Positions 7,920 through 17,404 are shown, numbered from the stretch's first letter. The stretch: 64,000 nucleotides of DNA from an uncultured Litoreibacter sp. (GCA_947493265.1 CANLQL010000002.1:434001-498000); one strand, 5' to 3'. The notes: generated by a model not told the origin, from the sequence alone. Numbers and translations are program-made.

Positions 7920-9004
7920 TCTGCGGCCTCCTGTTGCGTGCGGGCAGTGGCTTCGCGTCGCAGCTTGCGCACAAGTTCAAGCTCAGATTGGAAGTCGACG
8001 TAATGGGGCAGCTTGATATGTTCCAGAAAGCCTGTCGCTTGAATGTTATCGGCATGATAGAGCACGAATTCCGCATCTTGCGCAGGCGCGCCCTCAAAAT
8101 CTTCCCCCAGTTCTTCCCAGCGCAATGCGCGGTCAACCAGCGCCATGGAGATTGCCTTGCGTTCGGTCTGGCCAAAAACCAGACCATAGCCGCGCGTGAA
8201 TTGCGGCGGCTCGGTTTTTGACCCTTTGAATTGGTTGACGGTTTCGCATTCAGTGACTGCGATTTCGCCGATCTCAATCGAAAACCCCAATTCCGGAATT
8301 TCCATTTCTACCGGGACGGTGCCGATGCGAAGCTCGCCCACAAAGGCGTGATTGCGCGCATAGCCGCGTTGCGTGGAATAGGCCATCGACAGCGTGAAGC
8401 CTTCATCGGCGCGCGCCAAAGCTTGCAGGCGCACGGATCGGTCGGCGGGTAATTCCAGCGGTTCCCGGGTCAAATCGCGGGGCGTCGTGTCATCCGGTAG
8501 CGCGTCTTCTATTAGGCCCTCCTGGTTTAAAAACTCGGTCACATGGGGCACGTCAGCACCTGTCGCTGGGGCAGTCGGGCCTTCCGGAACCTCCCCATCG
8601 GCCGCAAGTTTGAAGTCCAGAAGTCGGTGGGTGTAGTCGAATGTCGGGCCAAGGACCTGGCCCCCTGGCAGATCTTTGAAAGTCGCAGAAATTCGTCTGT
8701 CGCACGCCATTTTTCCAGTTTCGATGGGGGCGGAGCTGCCAAATCTCGGCAGTGTGGTGCGGTAGGCGCGGATCAAAAAGATCGCTTCAATCAGATCGCC
8801 CCGGGCTTGCTTGATGGCTAAAGCGGCAAGATCAGGATCAAAAAGGGAGCCTTCTGCCATCACGCGGTTCACTGCAAGGCTGAGCTGTTCGCGTATTTGC
8901 GGCACGGTCAAGCTGTCGATACTTAGGTCGCCGCGACGCTCTTCTGCCAACCAGGCATGGGCGTTTTCAATAGCGCGCTCTCCGCCTTTGACGGCTACAT
9001 ACAT
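7916..9004 (-). CDS. phnI: C-P lyase core complex subunit PhnI
   Basis: 362-residue subunit that, with PhnG, PhnH and PhnL, forms ribose 1-alkylphosphonate 5-triphosphate from ATP and phosphonate. It begins MYVAVKGGERAIENAHAWLA, the conserved PhnI opening, and contains the family stretch STQRGYARNHAFVGELRIG. The start is one base after the phnH stop, and the 3' end overlaps phnJ by 4 bases. Confidence 0.95.
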   Translation of the reverse strand: MYVAVKGGERAIENAHAWLAEERRGDLSIDSLTVPQIREQLSLAVNRVMAEGSLFDPDLAALAIKQARGDLIEAIFLIRAYRTTLPRFGSSAPIETGKMACDRRISATFKDLPGGQVLGPTFDYTHRLLDFKLAADGEVPEGPTAPATGADVPHVTEFLNQEGLIEDALPDDTTPRDLTREPLELPADRSVRLQALARADEGFTLSMAYSTQRGYARNHAFVGELRIGTVPVEMEIPELGFSIEIGEIAVTECETVNQFKGSKTEPPQFTRGYGLVFGQTERKAISMALVDRALRWEELGEDFEGAPAQDAEFVLYHADNIQATGFLEHIKLPHYVDFQSELELVRKLRREATARTQQEAAE

Positions 9005-9005
9005 C

Positions 9006-9569
9006 TCAGTTCACCTCCGTGGAGCGGGGAAGGGCGGCAATTTGCGTGCCGCAGGTGAAGATGAAATCAACCCCCAACGGATATTGAGCGTGATTGGCTT
9101 GAAGAAGATGCGGGTCAGGCACCGAAAGTTGGGCTTGGGTTTGAATTCCTGGTCCCGTAAGTGTTGCGCCTTCCGGGCATAGTTTTTCAGATTGAGCAAC
9201 CAGCGTAGATGATCTGTCGGGATACTCTGCGCACCCCGCTGGAAACCGGTTCAGGGGCATCAGATCGCCCCACGTGCCGAACGCAAACATGCAGTGCTCA
9301 GGGCCTGTCAGCGGCGCGCCGGTATGAAAGGCGATCCAGTCCCGAACATCCGGGCAGTCCACATTTCCTGCCAAATATATTGGCGTGTCTGCATCACAAA
9401 GGGTCAGGATCACGGCCCCTGTTGCGGGCGCTAGCGGGGCAGGTGGGGTGCATCCGTCTAGGTCGTGCAGCGTACCGGGACGTGCCATCGCCTCCATTAT
9501 TGCGCGAAACGCTCGGGCCGCATCGATGGGAGGGGACGCGAACCCTCCGGTTAAGGTGGCCGTTTCCAT
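9006..9569 (-). CDS. phnH: C-P lyase core complex subunit PhnH
   Basis: 187-residue core subunit of the C-P lyase complex, PLP-transferase-like fold without the cofactor. Recognisable by FASPPIDAARAFRAIMEAMA near the start and the late YPLGVDFIF segment. Coupled to phnG through a TGATG junction. Length is near that of the E. coli subunit. Confidence 0.93.
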   Translation of the reverse strand: METATLTGGFASPPIDAARAFRAIMEAMARPGTLHDLDGCTPPAPLAPATGAVILTLCDADTPIYLAGNVDCPDVRDWIAFHTGAPLTGPEHCMFAFGTWGDLMPLNRFPAGCAEYPDRSSTLVAQSEKLCPEGATLTGPGIQTQAQLSVPDPHLLQANHAQYPLGVDFIFTCGTQIAALPRSTEVN

Positions 9570-10024
9570 CAGTCTTCCCCCCGGACCATTGTAAAGAAAT
9601 CCACCTTCGTGGCCGCGGCTTTTTCGGCACGAATTTTCTTTGCGGCGGCCGCATCCGCTTGCAACGGGGCAAGGACATGGGTGCGAATATCTTCGGCCAT
9701 TTCAGTTTGCATCATCGCGTCCACCAGCGCTGCGGCTTCTGCGCAGGGTTTGCTGCGGCCTTGGATATAGGCAAATCCTACCTCGCCGGTGGCCAGTTTC
9801 AACGTGCAGCGGGTCACGGTCATCTCGCCCAGATTGAATGGGGATCCTGTGCCACCTGTGCGGCCTTGCACCATGACGCTGCCGATCTCGGGCGGTCGAA
9901 GCCATGCGAAGTCTGGCCTTTTGAAACGGGCATCCAGATAGGTTGAAACGCTGCCCGGTTTGGCTTTCGCCAGCAGGCCCATCCAGGATTTTCGCGGCGC
10001 GACGGGGTCGCTCATGTCATTCAT
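9569..10024 (-). CDS. phnG: C-P lyase core complex subunit PhnG
   Basis: First gene of the phnGHIJKLN operon. The 151-residue protein matches PhnG in length and in WLRPPEIGSVMVQGRTGGTG and LGEMTVTRCTLKL. ATG codons at 10024 and 10015 are both possible; neither has a strong ribosome site. It is divergent from phnF across an 81-base region holding an operator-like sequence. PhnG helps PhnI displace adenine from ATP. Confidence 0.92.
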   Translation of the reverse strand: MNDMSDPVAPRKSWMGLLAKAKPGSVSTYLDARFKRPDFAWLRPPEIGSVMVQGRTGGTGSPFNLGEMTVTRCTLKLATGEVGFAYIQGRSKPCAEAAALVDAMMQTEMAEDIRTHVLAPLQADAAAAKKIRAEKAAATKVDFFTMVRGED

Positions 10025-10044
10025 CTCGACAACTCTGGCTATTC

Positions 10045-10067
10045 CTATACAACTAGACATATCATAG
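10045..10067. promoter_or_regulatory. Candidate PhnF (HutC-type) operator between phnG and phnF
   Basis: The 23-base stretch starts CTAT and ends ATAG and is centred on CTAG. On the minus strand it contains TGTCTAGTTG, close to the GT-N-TA-N-AC core recognised by HutC-subfamily GntR regulators. Position between the divergent phnG and phnF starts supports an operator; symmetry is imperfect. Confidence 0.35.
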
Positions 10068-10105
10068 CAGAAATAGCGGATCAGCCCAGAGGAGATTTGT
10101 GAAAG

Positions 10106-10837
10106 TTGAATGACACTGCAAACAGCGCGCGGCGCAAAACACCTGTTTGGCTGGCGATTGCGGCGGCGCTGCGCGCTGATATTTCTGCGGGGCGTTATGG
10201 CGTCGGGGACAAATTGCCAACGGAAGCCATGTTGGCGGATCGGTTCGGGGTCAATCGCCATACAGCACGACATGCCTTGTCAAAACTGGTTGACGAAGGG
10301 TTGGTTCGCACGCGTCGCGGGGCAGGGGTGTTCGTGACCGCGCAACCGACAGAATATCCTATCGGGCGGCGCGTTCGGTTCCACGAAAACCTGCTTGCTG
10401 CAGGCCACACACCGCAAAAGAAGGTTTTGCAACTGGAAAACCGCGTAGCAACCAAGGGCGAGGCTGAGGCGTTACAAATTGAAAAAGGGGCCGGTGTCTA
10501 CGCGTATCACGGGCTGTCGCTATCAGATGGGCACCCGATTGCGTTGTTTGAAAGCCTGTTTCCGGCGGATCGCCTTCGCGGAATTGGGTCCATCCTGCAA
10601 ACCGATGCAAGCGTAACCCATGCCTTGGCGCAGATGGGCGTCGAAGACTATACGCGTGCATCAACCCGACTGACTGCGGTCAGTGCAACGGCGACACAAG
10701 CGCTGCATTTGCACCTGCGGGAAGGCGATCCTTTGCTGCACAGCACCGGCGTCAACGTCGACAGCGACGGAACCCCTGTGGAGTTTGGTCGAACCTGGTT
10801 CGCCGGGGACCGCGTGACCCTCACCTTGGGTGGTTAG
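10106..10837 (+). CDS. phnF: GntR-family (HutC subfamily) regulator of phosphonate metabolism
   Basis: 243-residue regulator with an N-terminal GntR winged helix (KLPTEAMLADRFGVNRHTAR, recognition helix near residues 45-60) and a C-terminal UTRA effector domain (QALHLHLREGDPLLHSTGVN; FGRTWFAGDRVTL). The TTG at 10106 is the only in-frame start compatible with the GAGGAG at about 10089-10094. Divergent from phnG, so it probably controls the phnG-N operon and itself. Its 3' end faces phnE across 26 bases. Confidence 0.9.
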   Translation: MNDTANSARRKTPVWLAIAAALRADISAGRYGVGDKLPTEAMLADRFGVNRHTARHALSKLVDEGLVRTRRGAGVFVTAQPTEYPIGRRVRFHENLLAAGHTPQKKVLQLENRVATKGEAEALQIEKGAGVYAYHGLSLSDGHPIALFESLFPADRLRGIGSILQTDASVTHALAQMGVEDYTRASTRLTAVSATATQALHLHLREGDPLLHSTGVNVDSDGTPVEFGRTWFAGDRVTLTLGG

Positions 10838-10863
10838 GGTGCCATTTATCAGGATCACCTCAG

Positions 10864-12186
10864 TCAGGTGTGAGCGTCTGTTCGCCCGATCAGCTTGGCC
10901 CGCAACCAGCCAGAGAACCAATCCATCACCATGACCATCAAAATGATCAGCGTGATGTAGTAGGCAACCTCTTCCCAGTCTTTTTGGGTCTGTATTGCCT
11001 GGGTCAGCATTAATCCGATGCCACCGCCTGTGATTGCTCCGATGATCGTCGCGGAGCGAGTGTTGGATTCCAGAAAGTAAAGCACTTGCGCCAGAAGCAC
11101 CGGGATGATCTGCGGGATCACGCCAAACCGGTAGCGTTGCACCGGGTTCGCCCCGGTGGAGCTGATCCCTTCGATCTGTTTGTCGTCAACATTCTCAAGG
11201 GCTTCAGAGAATATCTTCCCAAAAGTTCCTGTGTCCGTGATCAAGATTGCCAAAGCCCCCGTTAGCGGCCCGGGACCGAATGCACGCGCCAGAACAACGG
11301 TCCATATCAAGGCATCGACGCCGCGCACAAAGTCAAAGAAGCGTCGCGTAACACTGCGGATCAATGCAAACGGGGCGAATTTTTTTGCGGCCAGAAACGC
11401 CAGCGGCAACGCGATGATTGCGGCGCCGAACGTGCCCAGAAAGGCCATCAATATGGTCTCGCCGATGGCCCAGGCAACATCCTTGTGTCGCCACATCGCG
11501 TTGTTCCACCAATCTGTGATTGCTCCGGTGATGTTGTGGCGATCCGGGTCCACACGCGCCCCGAACAAGATGTCAGTGAGAGGGACGCCGTAGTAAGGGC
11601 TGTTGAATGTGAACCAGAACAGCTCCCACCCGGGGAAATAATTGAATATTTCGGTTTTTGAGCCGGTGATCGTGATGCGGCCTTCGGGCGTGGTTACGGC
11701 AACCCTGCGGTTGGACGCGTTGATCCAGTTGGGAATTTCCTGGCCCAGATTGGTCGCGATCTGACGGCCATTTGCTTGCGCTGCGATGGTCCCAAACCCG
11801 GGTATGTCAATTTCGGTGCGTCTGTCTGGCAGAAATCGAACGTAGTGATCGCGCCCCAGATCAACCGTCACGATGTCGTTGACGGTCACCCAATCGGGAT
11901 ACGTACCGTCAGGATAGGTGCCTTTACGCTCCCCCTCGACGGCGTAGGACATTTCACCGGTTTTGTTGGTTCTTGTCACGTGCACCTTGTGGGACCAACT
12001 GTCTGAAACCAGGGTCACCGCATTGTCCCAGTTTGCCCGCTTGGCCAGTCCCATCACATCAAATGCAAAGAAGACATAGACAAAATAGGCCAGAATAACG
12101 GCTGGAAATACAAACATTTTCAACCGCTTGCGTCGAAATAGGGCTTCAGCCTCGGTCTTTGCAGGGGAAAGGTCAACTACCGTCAT
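10864..12186 (-). CDS. phnE: Phosphonate ABC transporter permease PhnE, long form with periplasmic insertion
   Basis: 440-residue second permease of the phnCDEE transporter. A first helix (residues about 24-45) is followed by about 140 soluble, beta-rich residues (about 50-190) not found in the 291-residue partner. The usual permease core follows, with the EAA-like loop EGISSTGANPVQRYRFGVIP. The start overlaps the stop of the first permease by 4 bases (ATGA). It ends the transporter operon, convergent with phnF. The extra domain may contact the binding protein or substrate; this is inference. Confidence 0.9.
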   Translation of the reverse strand: MTVVDLSPAKTEAEALFRRKRLKMFVFPAVILAYFVYVFFAFDVMGLAKRANWDNAVTLVSDSWSHKVHVTRTNKTGEMSYAVEGERKGTYPDGTYPDWVTVNDIVTVDLGRDHYVRFLPDRRTEIDIPGFGTIAAQANGRQIATNLGQEIPNWINASNRRVAVTTPEGRITITGSKTEIFNYFPGWELFWFTFNSPYYGVPLTDILFGARVDPDRHNITGAITDWWNNAMWRHKDVAWAIGETILMAFLGTFGAAIIALPLAFLAAKKFAPFALIRSVTRRFFDFVRGVDALIWTVVLARAFGPGPLTGALAILITDTGTFGKIFSEALENVDDKQIEGISSTGANPVQRYRFGVIPQIIPVLLAQVLYFLESNTRSATIIGAITGGGIGLMLTQAIQTQKDWEEVAYYITLIILMVMVMDWFSGWLRAKLIGRTDAHT

Positions 12187-13058
12187 ATCGCATCTCCGTC
12201 AGCCAAGCGGTTTCGGTACCTGCTTGAGAGTTGGTCGAAAAACACGATCGTCGAAAACAGCAAAATGAAGATCGCAGTGGCTTCATCAAACCTTCCGGGG
12301 CCCCAGGACATCGAGTTCCGCAATTCGTACCCAAGACCGCCCGCACCGACAAAACCCAAAATGGCAGAGGCGCGGATGTTGATTTCGAACCGCAGCAATC
12401 CGTAGCTTAAAAAATTAGGCGCAACTTGCGGCAGGACGCCGTACCACATCTTCTGAAACCACGTGGCCCCGGTTGAGGCGAGGCCCTCAACAGGTTTCAG
12501 ATCGGCATTTTCTGCAACCTCTGAGAACATTTTCCCGAGCGCGCCAGCGGTATGAATGGCAATCGCAATCATCGCAGGCACCGGACCACCGCCCAGCACG
12601 AAGATCAAAACCAGGGCAATAACAATCTCTGGCACCGCACGCATAATATCCATCATCCGGCGAAAAAGTGGGATCAAGCGTGGCCATCTTGCCAGACCAC
12701 GCGTTGAAAGCAGTGAAAACACCAGACCAATTGCGGCCCCGATCAACGTGGAGACTGCGGCAATGTTTATGGTTTCAAGAAGGGCGGGGACGTATTTCCA
12801 AATCAAAGCTGGCAGGTCAGCACGCTTGGCCCAGGCTTCGGACAACACATCGGCGGGATAGTCGCCGATATTTTGTAGACCGTCCCAGAACCCACCTGCG
12901 TTTCGCCCGTCCGCAACATTGAAGCCTGAAATCATCAGAACGACAAACAACAGCAGTGTCAGTCCACCATAAAGACGGCGGCGTTGCAGCTGCGCCATGT
13001 AGTTGGTTTGAACCGTGCCCAAAGGCGCAGCGGGACCGGTGTTGCTTGCATCTGTCAT
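12183..13058 (-). CDS. phnE: Phosphonate ABC transporter permease PhnE
   Basis: 291-residue inner-membrane permease with about six helices and the EAA-type ATPase-contact loop EGLASTGATWFQKMWYGVLP. The ATG at 13058 is taken because it precedes a short polar N-terminus and the first helix (YGGLTLLLFVVLMISGF). It lies 108 bases after phnD and overlaps the second permease, so both permeases are made together, probably as a heterodimer. Confidence 0.92.
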   Translation of the reverse strand: MTDASNTGPAAPLGTVQTNYMAQLQRRRLYGGLTLLLFVVLMISGFNVADGRNAGGFWDGLQNIGDYPADVLSEAWAKRADLPALIWKYVPALLETINIAAVSTLIGAAIGLVFSLLSTRGLARWPRLIPLFRRMMDIMRAVPEIVIALVLIFVLGGGPVPAMIAIAIHTAGALGKMFSEVAENADLKPVEGLASTGATWFQKMWYGVLPQVAPNFLSYGLLRFEINIRASAILGFVGAGGLGYELRNSMSWGPGRFDEATAIFILLFSTIVFFDQLSSRYRNRLADGDAI

Positions 13059-13166
13059 GAATGTACTCGGATTGTGTTCCCGACTGTGAAAAGTCGGGAG
13101 CATTTTCGTGAGGCGACGGCGGGCCCTCTGTGGGCCTGTCCGAAATCCGCATTTGCCTGGGTCAAA

Positions 13167-14072
13167 TTACCCGCCGATTTTGGCTTTACGCGCCTCAATC
13201 ACGGACAGATAGGCGTTGTGGGTGATCGGGTCGAACCCAAGCGTGTCCCCGGCGGCCACACCATAAGCGCAATCAGCGTCTTTTTCGTAAAGACCGTCCA
13301 CAAGTGCTGTCATCTTTGATTTCACATCATCTGGAAGGCTGCGGCGCAGGACCACCGGACCTTCCGGGATGACATTGGATTTCCAGATTTGCACCAGCTC
13401 ATTCATGTCGACAAGACCCGCATCGACCGCTTTGCGCAATGCCCCGGAATTATAGCCATCCTCCCAATTGCCCTGGGCGTCGGCCCAGGTAACACCGCCG
13501 TCGATATCTCCGTTAAACACGGCGACGATGGTCTGCTCATGGCCACCTGTGAATTTCACTTCTCCAAAGTAATCTCCTGATTCCATTGTTGAATTTATTT
13601 GGCTGGGAATCTCGACAGACGGGATCAGGTATCCAGATGTGGAGTTTGGATCGCCAAAGCCGAAGACTTTGCCTTTCATGTCGTCCAGCGATGTGATGCC
13701 AGCCTCTTTGCGGGCAAATCCGATAGAATGATACCCGTAGGAGCCGTCCAGATTGATTTTGACCAAGGCAACATCGACCGCCTCAGGGTCTTGCAGGTAA
13801 ACTGCGGCGTAGGAGGATGCGCCCAGCCAAGCCATATCGATCGTTCCGCCGAGAAGGCCTTGGATCACACCGTTATAGTCAGCAGGCGCGAAGAGTTTCA
13901 CATCGACCCCAAGCGCTTCTGACGCATAGTCTTGAAGGCAGCTGTAGGAATTCATGCGATCCTGTGCGTTTTCGCCGCCCAGAATTCCGATGCGGAATTC
14001 GGTGATGTCATCAGCGTTCGCGGTCCCAACCAGCGCGGTGGTTGCAAGAATTGTGGCTAAAATTTTCTTCAT
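13167..14072 (-). CDS. phnD: Phosphonate ABC transporter substrate-binding protein
   Basis: 301-residue periplasmic protein with a signal peptide (MKKILATILATTALVGTANA). It carries PhnD-type features: FRIGILGGENAQDR, the ligand-site LGASSYAAVYL, and GFGDPNSTSGYLIP whose S-T-S binds the phosphonate group. The ATG at 14072 has GGAG 6 bases upstream; a second ATG at 14084 would add four residues. Second gene of the phnCDEE operon. Confidence 0.94.
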   Translation of the reverse strand: MKKILATILATTALVGTANADDITEFRIGILGGENAQDRMNSYSCLQDYASEALGVDVKLFAPADYNGVIQGLLGGTIDMAWLGASSYAAVYLQDPEAVDVALVKINLDGSYGYHSIGFARKEAGITSLDDMKGKVFGFGDPNSTSGYLIPSVEIPSQINSTMESGDYFGEVKFTGGHEQTIVAVFNGDIDGGVTWADAQGNWEDGYNSGALRKAVDAGLVDMNELVQIWKSNVIPEGPVVLRRSLPDDVKSKMTALVDGLYEKDADCAYGVAAGDTLGFDPITHNAYLSVIEARKAKIGG

Positions 14073-14118
14073 CGTGTTCTCCATGATGGAATAGGGCCCG
14101 GAATGGGCAATATCTGGG

Positions 14119-14931
14119 TTAGGCGGGCACCGTTTCTTTCGGGCCCGTGCGATCCAGTGTTTCGATTTGGGTAGAGGTTGCGGCTTCGGAAAAATCTGCG
14201 CCCGCGCCGTAGATGTCGCGGGCCACACCTGTTGTGAGTTGGTCAGGTGTGCCGTCAAAAACGATGCGCCCGTCGCGCATGCCAATCACTCGATCGCAAT
14301 AGCGCCGTGCAGTATCCAGTGTGTGCAGATTGGCGATGACCATCCGGCCGTCTTCTTCGTGAATACGCCGCAGCGCATCCATGACGATTTGGGCATTCAT
14401 AGGATCAAGAGAGGCAATCGGCTCATCAGCCAAAATGATCTGCGGGTCCTGCATCAAGGCGCGTGCGATGGCGACCCGTTGCTGCTGGCCGCCTGAAAGC
14501 GCATCGGCGCGTTTTGTTGCATGTTCTGCAATTCCGAGGCGGTCGAGGATATCTATCGCGCGGTGAATGTCGCGCTTTGGAAACAGGTTGAAAACCGTGG
14601 CAAGCGTCGAGCGGCTGTTCAAAGTGCCGTGCAAAACGTTGGAGACGACATCCATTCGTGGGACGAGGTTGAATTGTTGGAAAATCATCGCGCATTGCGA
14701 TTGCCAGGCGCGTCGATGGTTTCGGCTAAGCTCTGTGATTTCCTGACTGTTGAACCTGATCGATCCGCTTGTGGCGTCGCTCAGACAATTCAGCATCCTC
14801 AAAACGGTTGATTTGCCAGCGCCAGATCGCCCGATTATGCCGATCATCGCCGGTTTCTCGACATGAAAGCTGATGTTGTCTACGGCTGTTTTCGGACCGA
14901 ATTGTTTTGTCAGCTCGCTTATCGTTAACAT
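14119..14931 (-). CDS. phnC: Phosphonate ABC transporter ATP-binding protein
   Basis: 270-residue ATPase powering phosphonate import. Walker [10 protein letters not shown] (residues 34-42), signature LSGGQQQR, Walker [14 protein letters not shown], and the H-loop [11 protein letters not shown]. It is first in the transporter operon, with a Pho-box-like site about 83 bases upstream of its ATG. Confidence 0.94.
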   Translation of the reverse strand: MLTISELTKQFGPKTAVDNISFHVEKPAMIGIIGRSGAGKSTVLRMLNCLSDATSGSIRFNSQEITELSRNHRRAWQSQCAMIFQQFNLVPRMDVVSNVLHGTLNSRSTLATVFNLFPKRDIHRAIDILDRLGIAEHATKRADALSGGQQQRVAIARALMQDPQIILADEPIASLDPMNAQIVMDALRRIHEEDGRMVIANLHTLDTARRYCDRVIGMRDGRIVFDGTPDQLTTGVARDIYGAGADFSEAATSTQIETLDRTGPKETVPA

Positions 14932-15013
14932 TTGTACCCCCGTGTTTGACGGGGGTTTAGGGGCCGCAGTTCAACGTTTGTTATCGAATTTGAAACCGGA
15001 TCGTGAAGAAATG

Positions 15014-15031
15014 GTTACAGATTTGTAAACG
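15014..15031 (-). promoter_or_regulatory. Pho-box-like PhoB site upstream of phnC
   Basis: Read on the minus strand the site is CGTTTAC-AAAT-CTGTAAC. The second repeat and the AAAT spacer fit the PhoB consensus CTGTCAT-N4-CTGTCAT well (CTGT-A-C); the first repeat is degenerate. It ends about 83 bases before the phnC start, a normal promoter distance. It suggests phosphate-starvation control of transport. Confidence 0.5.
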
Positions 15032-15120
15032 CAAAAGGGTCTGGCGGACGGTATTCGCGCGCCTGTGATCGCGATTTTTATCCAATGAGCAAGCGCAATT
15101 TTTGCCAGATCGATTTGTGA

Positions 15121-15858
15121 TTACTTGTCGGCGAACCGCATCTCAAGCGCTGTGTTGAACCCGGTTGAAGGGGTGACCCATTCCAGCCTGCCGTCATAAA
15201 CCTCAACGATTTTTCTGACGATGGCGAGACCCATGCCGCTGCCTTCCACGTCATCGCGCGGTTTTAAGGTCGTCATCGCCTCAAAGACCCGTTCGAGGTA
15301 TTTTTCGGGGATGCCCGGTCCGTCATCTTCAACACGGATCACGCAGTCACCGCCATCCTTTCGTGATGCAACGTGAATTTTGCCGGCAGTCTTATCGTGA
15401 TGCTTCACTGCATTGGACAAAAGCGCCGAAAACAGCGTCATGATGTCCCGTTCCCCGATATTGAGCTGCTGGCAATTCAGATCATTTGTGATGTCAAAGC
15501 TTTTGGAGGGGGCAAGCTGTTCGATCACCAGGTTGATCGCAGCTTCGAGATCTATCGTTTCAATTGATTGTTTGCGCCCGACACGAGAATAGGACAGCAG
15601 GTCGATCAACATCCGATCCAGACGCCGGGTGTGTGTTTCCATCAGGTCGAAATGCCCGGCAATCGGGCCATCGATTACATATCCATCCGCGGTGAGGTCG
15701 TCTTTGATCCATTGCGGAAGTTCCAGCAGCGCGCGGACCGAATTTCGCACATCATGGCTGAGCAGATAGACAAAATCCTCAAAATCTCTGGAGGCGAGTC
15801 TTTGGCTTGGGACCCTCGAGCGGTTCGCGTCCAGATGGCTCTCGTTAAGTATGTTCAT
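15121..15858 (-). CDS. Soluble sensor-less histidine kinase
   Basis: 245 residues: a short N-terminus, a dimerisation helix with the phospho-acceptor His35 (LLSHDVRNSV), then a HATPase domain with N-box NAVKHH, G1 DDGPGIP and G2 GSGMGLAIV. No membrane segment or recognisable sensor domain. Its catalytic half resembles that of the larger kinase at 17524-19476 (same HD-x-R and LxPRDDxEGSGxGLAI stretches), so the two may share response regulators. No response regulator lies next to it on its own strand. Confidence 0.88.
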   Translation of the reverse strand: MNILNESHLDANRSRVPSQRLASRDFEDFVYLLSHDVRNSVRALLELPQWIKDDLTADGYVIDGPIAGHFDLMETHTRRLDRMLIDLLSYSRVGRKQSIETIDLEAAINLVIEQLAPSKSFDITNDLNCQQLNIGERDIMTLFSALLSNAVKHHDKTAGKIHVASRKDGGDCVIRVEDDGPGIPEKYLERVFEAMTTLKPRDDVEGSGMGLAIVRKIVEVYDGRLEWVTPSTGFNTALEMRFADK

Positions 15859-15934
15859 GGGGTCCTCGGCACTGAATGGTTTTCTGTGGGTACGTTTGAA
15901 GGTTTAAGTCGGCGTTAATGTGCAACGGTGAAGC

Positions 15935-17404
15935 CTATCCAATATCTCGAAGTTTTGAGCGGATATGCGGCGGGTATTTGGAGCGCAGCTGCATCCATCT
16001 GTCCCGCTGAACGGCAAGACCTGCGCTTTTGGTGATCAACCGCCACCGCCGCGCCACGCGTTCCAGCGCTTTGCGCGGGCTAATCTCCCCGTTGAGCGCG
16101 CGGGTCAAGGACTCGTTGAGCATCCGAAAATACTCCCCTTGGGTTTCAAGATAGAGATCCGGTATCGCGTTTTCCAAGCTTGCGCGGTGCACCGATAAGA
16201 ATTCCTGCGTATAGGCCGCCACAATCCCCGGGTCTTCGTAATGTTCGGGGCGAAACGGATCGAAGAACCCGTCATCTTGCCGGACAGCCAATGTGGACAT
16301 TTGCGGAGACGAGGCAAACAGCGCAAAGAGATAGCCAATTTCCGGAAACGCCGTGTTACTGGTCACAACATAGTTCCAACCCCAGTTAAAATAGGGCGTG
16401 ATCAACAGGATGTCGTCGATAACCCCGCCAGGTGTCGGGCCAAAGACCATGTTGCCGCGCATTTTCGAGCCTTCACGGTTCAGATATTTTTGCGTGCCGC
16501 CCCAACCGATATTGCAGTATATATCGCCGCGGCTGTACCGTTCCCAATTGTCAAAAAGCCCAAGATAGGTTGCTTCGGGGCAGAGGTTTCGCGTGGCCCG
16601 GATCATTTCTTCCAAGGCTTCGACACCTGCATCAGATGCGATCTGCGGCTCCATCTCTGGCGAAAACGGCCAGTAGCCCTTCGCATGAAATCGCGACCAC
16701 CATTCCCAACCGACATAGCCCGGTGTTCTGAACAACAAACCGCCCCATTGCCCGTCGTCGGGACGATTGAAATAGGCCATTTGACGATCAAGCTGCTGCC
16801 ACGTTTGCGGGATGTGCAATGGTTCCCCGAACTGGTCTTCGAAACGCGATTTTTCACCCGCTTTTTCGATCATATTTTTGTTGTAGAACATGGTGTAGGC
16901 GTCGCCATCGGTTTGGAAGCCGTAAAGCTCCCCGTCAAAGCTATCTCCAACGCCGAACAGAATGTCCTTGCGAAACCCAGCCGGTTCATAGCGCCGCGCA
17001 AAGTTGGTGATTGGAAGCAGCGCATCAGCAGCAACAAGGTCGGGCAAACCAAAGGTTGCGGGCAGTGCTACATCGTATTTCTGCGACTTGCTAAGGGCAT
17101 CAAGGGAAAGTTCGGTGTTGATTTCGTCGACAGGGGTTTCGTGTGTTACGACATCGACGCCTGTCAAACGCTGAAACTCTGCAATTATAGGATCAACATT
17201 ACCGCCAGAGCCATTTGGCAACAACAACCGCAATTTGACGTCTTTGCCTTTGGCAAGCACGCGTACGCGACGCGCAACATTTTCATGCAGCGCATCGGAT
17301 TGGGAATTGTTGGCAAATGCTGGCAACGCGTACGCGCCTGCCAGAGATGATAACCCCATAAGTGTCGCGCGGCGCGTAACACCGCTGCCTGACATGCGAT
17401 CCAT
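15935..17404 (-). CDS. Tat-exported extracellular solute-binding protein, orphan
   Basis: 489-residue family-1 type binding protein. The N-terminus has a twin-arginine signal (VTRRATLMGLSSLAGAYALP) with cleavage near AFA-NN. The body shows the usual bilobal features (YDVALPATFGLPDLVAADAL, DGELYGFQTDGDAYTMFYNK). A basic C-terminal tail of about 70 residues is unusual. No permease or ATPase is nearby; instead it is divergent from a membrane histidine kinase with a large periplasmic domain. A sensory role, presenting ligand to the kinase, is inferred. Confidence 0.82.
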   Translation of the reverse strand: MDRMSGSGVTRRATLMGLSSLAGAYALPAFANNSQSDALHENVARRVRVLAKGKDVKLRLLLPNGSGGNVDPIIAEFQRLTGVDVVTHETPVDEINTELSLDALSKSQKYDVALPATFGLPDLVAADALLPITNFARRYEPAGFRKDILFGVGDSFDGELYGFQTDGDAYTMFYNKNMIEKAGEKSRFEDQFGEPLHIPQTWQQLDRQMAYFNRPDDGQWGGLLFRTPGYVGWEWWSRFHAKGYWPFSPEMEPQIASDAGVEALEEMIRATRNLCPEATYLGLFDNWERYSRGDIYCNIGWGGTQKYLNREGSKMRGNMVFGPTPGGVIDDILLITPYFNWGWNYVVTSNTAFPEIGYLFALFASSPQMSTLAVRQDDGFFDPFRPEHYEDPGIVAAYTQEFLSVHRASLENAIPDLYLETQGEYFRMLNESLTRALNGEISPRKALERVARRWRLITKSAGLAVQRDRWMQLRSKYPPHIRSKLRDIG

